From MVRV01 sp964469905 (GTDB lineage: Bacteria > Desulfobacterota > Syntrophia > Syntrophales > Smithellaceae), in the NCBI GenBank assembly GCA_964469905.1, contig CAYXZW010000059.1:1-16113 (forward strand): a stretch of 16,113 bases of DNA. The letters run 5' to 3'. Positions 5,708 to 13,250 of the stretch are shown in pieces (position 1 is the stretch's first letter; every line of letters starts with the position of its first letter). The notes beneath the pieces are model-generated. The model did not search any database and was not told the origin of the DNA. It worked only from the letters and a program-made list of their open reading frames with translations. A program made the position numbers and the translations under genes.

Positions 5708-7429
5708 ATGTACGAGCTCAAGCCCTGGTTGAAGCACTATGGCAATGTGCCTCATACAATTAATTATCCCCGCGTCACGATGTATGAAGCTCTTGAGCAA
5801 ACTGCACGGGAAAAACCTGATGCGATTGCCTATGATTTTCTCGGTTACACTTCAACCTACCGCCAATTTATGACAGAGATTGACCAGTGCGCCGATGCCC
5901 TGGCAGCGCTGGGTCTGAGGAAAGGTGAAAGAATTACCATCTCGATGCCCACATCACCCCAGGGGATCATCTGCTTTTATGCCGCCAATAAAATCGGTGC
6001 CGTCTCCAGCATGATCCATCCCCTGTCTACCGCTAAGGAAATTGAGTTTTATCTAAACATAGCTAAAAGCCGTTTTGCACTGACGATCGATGCCTTCTAC
6101 GCCAAATTCAAAGAAGTCCAGAACAATACACCGCTTACAACCCTCATTCTGGCACGGATTCCGGATTATTTGAATCTATTCAAAAAAATCGGTTTCAATT
6201 TAACCAAAGGCCGCCTGATCCCCAAGGTGCCCGATGATCCGCTGGTGAAATGGTGGTCTGCCCTCATGAAAGGCAAGTATGCCCGAACAGCAAAGGCGCC
6301 AATGGATACCGATGAGCTGGCGGTCATTCTCTACAGCGGCGGAACGACCGGAGTCCCCAAAGGAATTATGCTTTCCAATATGAATTTTATCTCGGAGGGC
6401 AAGCAGGTGTCGGAATGGGGGAAACTCGACGATGCTACATCTGTGCTGGCCATTCTGCCGATCTTTCATGGCTTTGGTCTGGGCGTTTGCGTCAATGCCT
6501 GCTTTATGGGAGGCGGTAAAAGCATTCTGGTGCCGATGTTTACACCGGAGACAGTCGCCGATATTATCCGGTCGCAGAAACCGTCTTTTGTTATTGGTGT
6601 ACCAACTCTGTTTGACGCTTTGAGCACCAATCCGAAGATGCACAAGGCTGATCTCAGCTGCCTGCGGGCTACATTCTCCGGCGCCGATTCTTTGCCCCGG
6701 CCGGTCAAAGAGCGGTTCGAAGGGTTGGTTAAAAAGCAGGGTGGAAATGTCCAGCTTCTGGAAGGTTATGGATTAACCGAGGCGGTGACGGCCATTATGG
6801 CGACGCCGCTGGGTTGCTATCGGGAAGGCAGTATCGGTGTGCCTTTTCCGGATATGCTGGTCAAGATTGTAAAGCTTGATACGACCGATGAAGCAGCAAT
6901 CGGTGAAGAAGGCGAAATATGTGTTGCCGGCCCCGCGGTGATGATGGGCTATCTCGATTCGCCGCAGGAAACCGCCGATACTCTGAAGCAGCATGCTGAC
7001 GGGAGAACATGGCTGCACACCGGAGATATCGGCACGATGGATGAAGACGGATTCTTCTATTTTAAACTTCGGCAAAAACGTATGATCAAATCATCCGGCA
7101 TGAATGTTTATCCCGCGCAGGTGGAAGAAATTCTCTATAAGCATCAGCAGGTGAAGGATGCCTGCGTGGTCGGTGTGCCCGATGAAGCGCAGGTTCAAGC
7201 AGTGAAAGCATTTGTTGTCCTGAAGAATCCGGCGGATGCGAGCCCGGAAATGGAGAAGGAATTGATTAACTATTGCCGTGATCAGTTGATTAAGTGGAGT
7301 TGTCCCCGGTCTATAGAGTTTCGTTCTGAACTGCCTAAGACGCTGGTCGGTAAAGTCGCCTTCAATGTATTGGAAAAAGAAGAAATTGCCAAGCTGAAGG
7401 CTGCAGGTCGTTATGCCGGAGAAAAATGA
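5708..7429 (+). CDS. AMP-forming acyl-CoA synthetase (ANL superfamily)
   Basis: Activates a carboxylic acid to its CoA thioester through an acyl-adenylate, consuming ATP to AMP and PPi. The 573-residue protein is full length. Adenylation motifs are in order: A3 YSGGTTGVPKG (209-219), A5 EGYGLTE (352-358), A7 TGD (438-440), the hinge region around KRMIKSSGMNVYP (457-469) and the catalytic A10 lysine K549 in PKTLVGKV. It resembles medium/long-chain fatty-acid and aromatic acid CoA ligases, but the substrate pocket cannot be assigned by eye. GGGAGG stands 7 nt before the ATG; an ATG at 5703 is in another frame. The stop is 23 nt before the chosen start of the next gene, so it heads an operon with the dehydratase/reductase-type subunits. 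It may supply their thioester substrate, or run in the ATP-forming direction on their product. No signal peptide or membrane segment is seen. Confidence 0.93.
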   Translation: MYELKPWLKHYGNVPHTINYPRVTMYEALEQTAREKPDAIAYDFLGYTSTYRQFMTEIDQCADALAALGLRKGERITISMPTSPQGIICFYAANKIGAVSSMIHPLSTAKEIEFYLNIAKSRFALTIDAFYAKFKEVQNNTPLTTLILARIPDYLNLFKKIGFNLTKGRLIPKVPDDPLVKWWSALMKGKYARTAKAPMDTDELAVILYSGGTTGVPKGIMLSNMNFISEGKQVSEWGKLDDATSVLAILPIFHGFGLGVCVNACFMGGGKSILVPMFTPETVADIIRSQKPSFVIGVPTLFDALSTNPKMHKADLSCLRATFSGADSLPRPVKERFEGLVKKQGGNVQLLEGYGLTEAVTAIMATPLGCYREGSIGVPFPDMLVKIVKLDTTDEAAIGEEGEICVAGPAVMMGYLDSPQETADTLKQHADGRTWLHTGDIGTMDEDGFFYFKLRQKRMIKSSGMNVYPAQVEEILYKHQQVKDACVVGVPDEAQVQAVKAFVVLKNPADASPEMEKELINYCRDQLIKWSCPRSIEFRSELPKTLVGKVAFNVLEKEEIAKLKAAGRYAGEK

Positions 7430-7452
7430 TTCTGGTTAAGGAGATATTATTA

Positions 7453-8577
7453 ATGCAAGCAATAAAGGAACTCTCTGCGATTGTGGGCGACCCGCTGAGC
7501 TATGCGAGGAAGCTCAAAGAACAAAGCGGTAAAAAAATTATCGGCTATATGTGCACATACGCACCGGAAGAAATCATCCTGGCCGCCGGCGCACATCCAT
7601 TGCGATTGTTCGGTTCCAACAAAAATATCTTTCTGGCTGACGGCCATTTGCAGGCCTATTGCTGTTCACTGGTGCGCGGCGTTCTGGAAGACGCACTGGC
7701 CGGAGATTTAAATTTTCTCGACGGCATGATCTTTCCCCATACCTGCGATACGGTGCAGCGCCTCTCGGATATCTGGCGGCTGAATATTGCTTACGGATTC
7801 CATCTGGATGTTGTTTTACCGGTGAAGCTGGATACAAAAAGCTCCCGTGATTATATGATCGATGTGCAAAACCGCTTCCGTAATGATCTGGAAAAGGCGC
7901 TGCAGGTTAATATTACCGAGGAAGACATTAAAAAATCTATCGCCCTTTACAACGAAATCCGCGGCGGCCTGAAAAAAGTTTACGAACTGAAAAATATAAA
8001 TCCGGAAGTCATCAGCGGCAAGGATCTCTCTGTGCTGGTTCGGGCGGCTATGATTATGGACAGAAATGACTATTTAAGAATTCTGCTCAAGGTAATTGAC
8101 GAACTGGAGACGAAAGGCAGCACGATAAAATCCACCCCGAAGCGGCGCTTAATTATTTCGGGAGGCATCTGCAGCCAGCCGGATATTTATTCTGTAATCG
8201 AAGCTGCGGGTGGTGTGGTTGTCGGTGATGATCTTTGCACGGGTTCACGATATTTTGCGGGCTCAATAGAAACAGAAGGCAATCCCATTGAAGCGATCGC
8301 CGAACGATATTGGCAGCGGCCGGTTTGCCCTGCCAAACATCTGGATAAAAATGCCCGGGCGGAAAATTTAATCAAAATAGCTCAAGACAGCAATGCTGTC
8401 GGAGTAATTTTTATGCTGCTGAAGTTCTGCGATCCGCACGCTTTCGATTATCCTTATTTGAAGGAGACACTGGCTGCGGCCTCCATCCCCAGTCTGCTGC
8501 TGGAAGTAGAGGATCAGCCGCAAGCCCAGGGGCAACTGGGGACACGCATAGAGGCATTTCTGGAAACTTTATCGTGA
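7453..8577 (+). CDS. 2-hydroxyacyl-CoA dehydratase / benzoyl-CoA reductase-type small subunit
   Basis: One of two iron-sulfur subunits of a complex that performs radical dehydration or reduction of an acyl-CoA after one-electron transfer from an ATP-driven activator. The 374 residues match the small subunits of this family (HgdB, HadC, BcrC types). Candidate cluster cysteines are C34 (GYMCTYAPEE), C70/C71 (AYCCSLVRG) and C98 (HTCDTVQR). The C-terminal block KFCDPHAFDYP (322-332) and the ending TRIEAFLE are family hallmarks. Start choice: an upstream ATG at 7426 overlaps the synthetase stop, but AAGGAG (7438-7443) stands 9 nt before the ATG at 7453, so the latter is preferred. It precedes the large subunit, the order seen in bcrCB/bzdNO. 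Substrate unknown: dehydratase and ring-reductase members cannot be separated by eye. Confidence 0.9.
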   Translation: MQAIKELSAIVGDPLSYARKLKEQSGKKIIGYMCTYAPEEIILAAGAHPLRLFGSNKNIFLADGHLQAYCCSLVRGVLEDALAGDLNFLDGMIFPHTCDTVQRLSDIWRLNIAYGFHLDVVLPVKLDTKSSRDYMIDVQNRFRNDLEKALQVNITEEDIKKSIALYNEIRGGLKKVYELKNINPEVISGKDLSVLVRAAMIMDRNDYLRILLKVIDELETKGSTIKSTPKRRLIISGGICSQPDIYSVIEAAGGVVVGDDLCTGSRYFAGSIETEGNPIEAIAERYWQRPVCPAKHLDKNARAENLIKIAQDSNAVGVIFMLLKFCDPHAFDYPYLKETLAAASIPSLLLEVEDQPQAQGQLGTRIEAFLETLS

Positions 8578-8597
8578 CAACCTCGCACTGCATCACT

Positions 8598-8615
8598 CCC
8601 CGGCCTTCGCCGGGG
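8598..8615. repeat. Palindromic repeat between the small- and large-subunit genes
   Basis: CCCCGGC-CTTC-GCCGGGG forms a 7-bp GC stem in the 94-bp spacer. Its core is the inverse of the core in the element at 3140-3297, so both belong to one repeat family. No T tract follows, so it is not an intrinsic terminator on this strand. It could stabilise or uncouple the two halves of the operon mRNA (inference). Confidence 0.65.
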
Positions 8616-8671
8616 CAGGCTCATTGCGACAGATTACTATTTACTAATTTATCATCTTTAAGGAGATAATA

Positions 8672-9916
8672 ATGGCTGAAAAAGATCCCGAAAAAGAAAA
8701 GAAAAAAATCAAGTCCGTCAAAAAGATGAAAGACATCATGACGAATTATTATATCGATGCCAAGATGGCGGAGCAAAACGGTAAAAAAGTTGCCTGGATT
8801 ACGAGCGGCGGCCCGGTGGAACCTTTAATTGCGATGGATATCATTCCAGTCTATCCGGAGAACCACGGCGCCATGATTGGCGCCAGCAAGATGGGTATTG
8901 ATCTATGTGAGAAGGCCGAAGTCATGGGTTATTCCAGCGATCTTTGTTCCTACGCCCGTAGCGATATTTCTTGTGCTACCGTCAACGGCGGACCTATTGG
9001 CGGCCTGCCCAAGCCCGATATGCTGGTTTGCTGCAATAATATCTGCGGTACGGTACTGAAGTGGTATGAAGTACAGGCCAGATATTTTAATGTGCCGCTG
9101 TTCATCCTGGATACACCTTTCTGCCATACACAATTCACGAGCGATGCACGTAAATACGTCCACCGGCAAATTGAAGAATATATAATATTTCTGGAAAATG
9201 TCTGCAAAAAGAAAATGGATCACGACCGGATGAAAGAAGTCGGCAAGCTGTCGGTCGAAGGCCAGAGACTATGGCAGGCGGTGTTGGATACAGCGATGAA
9301 CAGACCGGCGCCGCTTTCCGCCTTTGATGCCTTTTTTCATCTGGCGCTGATTGTCACCCTGAGGGGAACAAAGCAGGCCGTCGATTATTACGAAGGATTG
9401 CTCTCGGAAATGAAAGAGCGCATTGCCGATAATATCGGAGCGGTCGAAAACGAAAAGTACCGTTTACTCTGGGATAATCTGCCGGTCTGGTACCGCACTA
9501 AATGGCTTTCGGACAAATTTGCCGCCGCCGATACCTGTCTGGTTGCCGATACCTACACATCAGCCTGGTGCGGAACTTTAAAATATATCGATGAAAATAA
9601 TTTTATCGAATCCATGGCGGAAGCCTACACCCGGATTTATTTGAACATCGGTGTCGATGAAATGGCCGAGATTGTAGTTTCGATGATTGATAAATACGGC
9701 GCTGACGGGCTGGTCATGCATTCCAACAGGAGCTGCAAGCCCTATTCTTTCGGCCAACTCGACATTCAGCGCATTGTCCGCGAAAAGCGCGGTCTGCCTT
9801 CCCTGATGATCGAAGCGGATATGGTTGATGAAAGATTCTTCTCCGAAAGCCAGATTGAAACACGCATTGACGCTTTTATGGAAGTAGTTAAAGAAAGGAA
9901 ATCATGTACACGGTAG
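8672..9916 (+). CDS. 2-hydroxyacyl-CoA dehydratase / benzoyl-CoA reductase-type large subunit
   Basis: Partner of the preceding small subunit. At 414 residues it has the size of FldB, HadB or LcdA and is slightly shorter than BcrB. It starts with a very basic stretch (residues 4-20), then the family core. Conserved-looking cysteines are C79, C92 (SDLCSYARS), C120/C121 and C125 (CCNNICGT), which include the likely cluster ligands. The C-terminal block HSNRSCKPYSFGQ (C355) with IEADMVD and TRIDAFME is diagnostic of the family. A ribosome site AAGGAG stands 7 nt before the ATG. The stop overlaps the activator start by 13 nt, showing tight translational coupling. A 94-bp spacer with a palindrome separates it from the small subunit. 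Whether it dehydrates a 2-hydroxyacyl-CoA or reduces an unsaturated or aromatic acyl-CoA is not decidable from the sequence. Confidence 0.9.
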   Translation: MAEKDPEKEKKKIKSVKKMKDIMTNYYIDAKMAEQNGKKVAWITSGGPVEPLIAMDIIPVYPENHGAMIGASKMGIDLCEKAEVMGYSSDLCSYARSDISCATVNGGPIGGLPKPDMLVCCNNICGTVLKWYEVQARYFNVPLFILDTPFCHTQFTSDARKYVHRQIEEYIIFLENVCKKKMDHDRMKEVGKLSVEGQRLWQAVLDTAMNRPAPLSAFDAFFHLALIVTLRGTKQAVDYYEGLLSEMKERIADNIGAVENEKYRLLWDNLPVWYRTKWLSDKFAAADTCLVADTYTSAWCGTLKYIDENNFIESMAEAYTRIYLNIGVDEMAEIVVSMIDKYGADGLVMHSNRSCKPYSFGQLDIQRIVREKRGLPSLMIEADMVDERFFSESQIETRIDAFMEVVKERKSCTR

Positions 9917-10671
9917 GTATTGATATCGGTTCCATTACGGCAAAAGCCGCTTTATTACTCGATGGCCGGCTGATCAGCACCAACCTGATTTTTACCGGCT
10001 ATAATTCCGCCGCCGCCGGCAAAAAAGTATTTTCCGAGCTTCTGTCCGCTGCAGGCATGGGTGATGCTTCCGGCATCAAAATAGTCTCTACCGGCTATGG
10101 CCGCAGCAGCGTTGATTTTGCCGACAAGGCCGTTACAGAGATTACCTGCCATGCTGCCGGAGCGTATTTCCTCAATGAGAATATACGCTTTATTATTGAT
10201 ATCGGCGGCCAGGACAGCAAGGCGATTCTTCTGGATGAGCAAGGCAAGGTGAAGAACTTTGCCATGAACGACAAATGCGCTGCCGGCACAGGCCGCTTTC
10301 TGGAGGTAATGGCGCGGGCGCTGGAAATCAATCTGGATGATTTTGGCACTTTATCGCTGGCCGCTCAGAATCCTGCCCAGATCAGCAGCTTGTGTACCGT
10401 TTTTGCCGAGTCCGAAGTCATCTCGCTTATTTCCAAGGGAGTTGCCAGAGAAAACATTATTGCGGGAATTCATGAATCTATCGGCTCACGCATTGTTGCA
10501 CTGGCCGCGCGCGTAGGTCTGGCAACACCGTTAATGGTCACCGGCGGTGTGGCCAAAAATGTCGGTTTGCTTGGAGCCCTGGAAAAAGTTCTGGGATTTA
10601 AACCCGTCGTATCGGAATACGCCCAGCTTACCGGCGCTATCGGGGCCGCCTTTCTGGCCAACAATTTATAG
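9904..10671 (+). CDS. BadF/HgdC-type ATPase activator (acyl-CoA dehydratase/reductase activase)
   Basis: A homodimeric ATPase of the ASKHA fold that pushes single low-potential electrons into the dehydratase or reductase. The 255 residues match HgdC-type activators. Visible motifs are the phosphate loop GIDIGSITAK (5-14), STGYGR (62-67), EITCHAAGA (79-87), DIGGQDSK (99-106), DKCAAGTGRF (123-132), SLCTVFAESEV (162-172) and VTGGVAKN (212-219). C125 and C164 are the two cysteines that, one pair per monomer, hold the [4Fe-4S] cluster at the dimer interface. The start overlaps the large-subunit gene by 13 nt with AAAGGAAATC in front. No second activator gene follows, unlike bcrAD, so the active form is most likely a homodimer. 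The electron donor, usually ferredoxin or flavodoxin, is not in the window. Confidence 0.95.
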   Translation: MYTVGIDIGSITAKAALLLDGRLISTNLIFTGYNSAAAGKKVFSELLSAAGMGDASGIKIVSTGYGRSSVDFADKAVTEITCHAAGAYFLNENIRFIIDIGGQDSKAILLDEQGKVKNFAMNDKCAAGTGRFLEVMARALEINLDDFGTLSLAAQNPAQISSLCTVFAESEVISLISKGVARENIIAGIHESIGSRIVALAARVGLATPLMVTGGVAKNVGLLGALEKVLGFKPVVSEYAQLTGAIGAAFLANNL

Positions 10672-11190
10672 AATTAATTTCATTGTGGCTAGATACTTGC
10701 GGCAAAGATTGCAGTAGGTATCTACCCCATCCCGGGCCATCTGCTTTTGTTTTTCTGATACATCACGAATGATTTCCGCCGGATTGCCGGACACAATCTT
10801 GCCGGCCGGGATTTGCATGTCTTTAGGTACGAGTGACCCTGCCGCCACAATGACGTCTTCTGCACAGACAACATTAAACATCAGGATAGAGCCCATGCCG
10901 ATTACGCATCTTGCTTTGATGTGAACATCATGCAGAATGACACCATGGGCAATGACAACATTATCTTCGATGATTACGCGCATATCCGGATTGACATGAA
11001 TTGTGGAATTGTCTTGAATATTGGAACGATTGCCAATTTCCACCGGGCCGAATTCCGCCCGGATGACGACACCGGGGGCAATCAGACATTCATGGCCGAG
11101 CCGGACATCACCGATTAACACTGCAGCAGGGTGAACAAAAGAATCAGCCGGAACGAGGGGTCTTTTACCATCTAATTCATAGAGCGCCAT
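10666..11190 (-). CDS. Gamma-carbonic-anhydrase-like left-handed beta-helix protein (PaaY/CaiE-like)
   Basis: A 174-residue hexapeptide-repeat protein, expected to be a cytoplasmic trimer with metal sites between subunits. The beta-helix spans about residues 20-140, with the family landmark NIQDNSTIH. The three zinc-ligand histidines are present: H65, H82 and H87 (IAHGVILHDV). The carbonic anhydrase Arg-x-Asp motif reads R44-A-E46, so the Asp is changed to Glu. The C-terminal helix carries a CxxC (YCNLCRKY). The ending IPAGKIVSGNPAEIIRDVS is like PaaY/CaiE and gamma-CA proteins, some of which act as thioesterases. It could be carbonic anhydrase, a thioesterase or neither. It starts 21 nt after kdsD, suggesting co-transcription, and overlaps the activator gene tail to tail by 6 bp with no terminator between. 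Confidence 0.82.
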   Translation of the reverse strand: MALYELDGKRPLVPADSFVHPAAVLIGDVRLGHECLIAPGVVIRAEFGPVEIGNRSNIQDNSTIHVNPDMRVIIEDNVVIAHGVILHDVHIKARCVIGMGSILMFNVVCAEDVIVAAGSLVPKDMQIPAGKIVSGNPAEIIRDVSEKQKQMARDGVDTYCNLCRKYLATMKLIL

Positions 11191-11211
11191 ATATTGTCTG
11201 CTTTCCAGTAT

Positions 11212-12207
11212 TTAATAAGTTAAAGATATATTGATCGAGCCACCCCTGCCCAATATGTCATGCATGTGCAGATAACCCTTGAGTTCTTTTTTCTTGTTGA
11301 TGACGGCAAGCGCGGTGATTTCATCTTTTTGCATATGTTCAATGGTTTCCGCCAGGGAAGCGGTTTCATCAATTGTTTTGGGATTGCGGGTCATTAGATC
11401 ATCAATTGTTTTGCCGTCAAAGGGGACTCCTTTGCTGATCAGACGGCGGCAATCGCCATCAGTTAAAATACCGAGCAGTTTGTTTTTCTTGTCGGTGACT
11501 AACACAAAACCGACATTTTTGTTATCAATCTCCTGAATTGCTTTGCGGGCATCTGTTCCCGCCAGCACTTGTGGAATCTGACGGCCGACAATCATGACAT
11601 CGCCGACTGTTGCTTTTAGTCTTGTTCCCAGGCTTCCTCCGGGATGAAATTTATAAAAATCTTTTTCCCGGAATTTCCTTTTATCGATCAGGGCAATGGC
11701 CAGGGCATCACCCATTGCCAGCGCTGCCGTAGAACTGGATGTCGGGGCGAGGCCAAAGGGGCAGGCTTCTTTTTCGACGGAGACATCAATAGCGATATCG
11801 CTTATTTTGGCCAGACTTGACGACATCTTGCCGGTAAAGGCGATGACAGGAGCACCGATGTGACGGACGGAACTGATAACAGGCATAAGTTCACGGGTTT
11901 CGCCGCTGTTGGAGATGGCCAGAAGAATATCTTCCTTCGTGACAATGCCCAAGTCACCGTGAATTCCTTCTACCGGATGAAGAAAGATTGCCTGTGTTCC
12001 TGTGCTGGTCAGGGTGGCGACAATCTTGTGGCCGATTAAACCGGACTTGCCGATTCCGGTAATAATTACTCGTCCCTTGGATTTATAAATTAAATCCACA
12101 GCACGGGAAAAGTTTTTATCAATTCTATCAATTAAGCGAAGAATACTTTGAGCTTCAATTTGTAATACTTCTTTGGCTCGTTTAATTGATTCGAGTTCTC
12201 TTGTCAT
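11212..12207 (-). CDS. kdsD: D-arabinose-5-phosphate isomerase (KdsD/KpsF family)
   Basis: Interconverts ribulose-5-phosphate and arabinose-5-phosphate, the first step of Kdo synthesis for lipopolysaccharide. The 331 residues fit the family. The N-terminal SIS domain (about 35-180) has GIGKSG (51-56), HPVEGIHGDLG (77-87), SNSGET (99-104) and the later HPGGSLG. Two CBS domains fill about 205-331. The start is supported by AAAGGGG 5 nt upstream. It lies between a crotonase gene (83-bp gap) and the gamma-CA-like gene (21-bp gap). The other Kdo genes (kdsA, kdsB, kdsC) that often cluster with it are not in the window, although the lipid A gene lpxH is about 1 kb away on the other strand. Confidence 0.95.
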   Translation of the reverse strand: MTRELESIKRAKEVLQIEAQSILRLIDRIDKNFSRAVDLIYKSKGRVIITGIGKSGLIGHKIVATLTSTGTQAIFLHPVEGIHGDLGIVTKEDILLAISNSGETRELMPVISSVRHIGAPVIAFTGKMSSSLAKISDIAIDVSVEKEACPFGLAPTSSSTAALAMGDALAIALIDKRKFREKDFYKFHPGGSLGTRLKATVGDVMIVGRQIPQVLAGTDARKAIQEIDNKNVGFVLVTDKKNKLLGILTDGDCRRLISKGVPFDGKTIDDLMTRNPKTIDETASLAETIEHMQKDEITALAVINKKKELKGYLHMHDILGRGGSINISLTY

Positions 12208-12241
12208 TATTTCCCCTTTAAATCTTAATTGGTTATGCTAA

Positions 12242-12273
12242 ATCCGGCTGCAAGCTAGCAAAAAATGCCGGAT
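12242..12273. repeat. Inverted repeat in the crotonase-kdsD spacer
   Basis: ATCCGGC (12242-12248) and GCCGGAT (12267-12273) are perfect 7-bp arms around an 18-nt loop containing AGCTAGCAAAAAA. On the coding strand no T tract follows, so it is a weak terminator at best; an mRNA-processing or protein-binding role is possible. Confidence 0.45.
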
Positions 12274-12290
12274 ATGACAACTATCAATTA

Positions 12291-13094
12291 TTATTTCTTC
12301 ATGGCTGCCGCCATTGCTTTTTCGATTCCCTTGATATCCAAAAAAGCGGCATTCCACGCGGCAACATAATTCAAGCCTTCCTCCGGTCCATGGCTTTCCA
12401 TATAATTAAGAATCTTTTTTGTTCCCCGAACCGTGGCCGCCGGATTTGCCGCAATTTCATTGGCGAGATTTATTGCAGCGGTCATCAAAGCATCCTGATT
12501 TTCATGCACTTCGTTGAGTAAGCCCATATTTTGAGCCTGCGAGGCGCCAATATCACGGCCTGTATAGGCCAAAAGACGAGTGTTGCCATGTCCGATTATT
12601 AAAGGAAGCCGGTTGAGAGAACCCATGTCGGCGACAATAGCGATTTTTGTTTCCCGCAGGGAGAAAATTGCATCAGTTGTGGACAACCGCAAGTCGCAGG
12701 CAACAGCAATATCCAACCCTGCGCCGATGCAATGTCTGTGAATAGCGGCAATGTATACTTTTTCTCCATTGGCGATGGCGCGCAATCCCTGCTGCATTGC
12801 TAAAATCATCTCCAGAAGCTTTTCCCTGGCCTCCGCGGTAGCGGCGGCAATTGTTTCGGAATGGTGAACAGCAAGTTCTATTACATCCAGACCGACACTG
12901 AAAGACTTTCCTTTGCCGGCAATAACGACAGCCACAATGTTTTTATCTTCTTCGATTTCTTTAATAACTGCAGGTAGATCACGCCAGAAAGGCCAGTTCA
13001 TGGCATTTAGTTTTTCCGGGCGGTTGAAATAGAGTATTGCTGTTTTATTTTCCGGGAATTTTTCGAGCTGAAAAAAAGGGTAATTGCCATTCAT
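12291..13094 (-). CDS. Enoyl-CoA hydratase/isomerase family protein (dienoyl-CoA isomerase-like)
   Basis: A crotonase-fold protein acting on an acyl-CoA in the cytoplasm, 267 residues, full length. The oxyanion-hole segments are FSVGLD (65-70) and HCIGAGLDIAVACDLRL (121-137). At the active site, E148 (LRETK) and D156 (VADMGSLNRLP) are spaced by eight residues, as the Glu/Asp pair of delta3,5-delta2,4-dienoyl-CoA isomerases (ECH1). The second Glu of classical hydratases (GAGGTQRL region) is replaced by ADMGSLNRL. This favours double-bond isomerisation over hydration, but ring-hydrating crotonases such as dienoyl-CoA hydratase cannot be excluded. GGAGGAG stands 7 nt before the ATG. It leads a minus-strand group with kdsD and a gamma-CA-like gene; it shares no obvious pathway with kdsD. 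Confidence 0.88.
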   Translation of the reverse strand: MNGNYPFFQLEKFPENKTAILYFNRPEKLNAMNWPFWRDLPAVIKEIEEDKNIVAVVIAGKGKSFSVGLDVIELAVHHSETIAAATAEAREKLLEMILAMQQGLRAIANGEKVYIAAIHRHCIGAGLDIAVACDLRLSTTDAIFSLRETKIAIVADMGSLNRLPLIIGHGNTRLLAYTGRDIGASQAQNMGLLNEVHENQDALMTAAINLANEIAANPAATVRGTKKILNYMESHGPEEGLNYVAAWNAAFLDIKGIEKAMAAAMKK

Positions 13095-13191
13095 TGTTAG
13101 GCTCCTCCAGAGAAGAAAATTTTAATAAATATTAATTCTGCAGATTTATTACAGGAAAGATACTATTCTTGTCAATTAGTCTATGTGGGTG

Positions 13192-13219
13192 TTGACCTTA
13201 ATTGTATTTATCTGATAAA
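13192..13219 (+). promoter_or_regulatory. Possible promoter of lpxH
   Basis: TTGACC (13192-13197), 16 nt and GATAAA (13214-13219) give a fair sigma-70 match about 30 nt before the chosen lpxH start. It sits in the divergent region shared with the crotonase gene. Confidence 0.4.
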
Positions 13220-13250
13220 GAATAATAAAAACATTTTTAAAGTCGAATTT

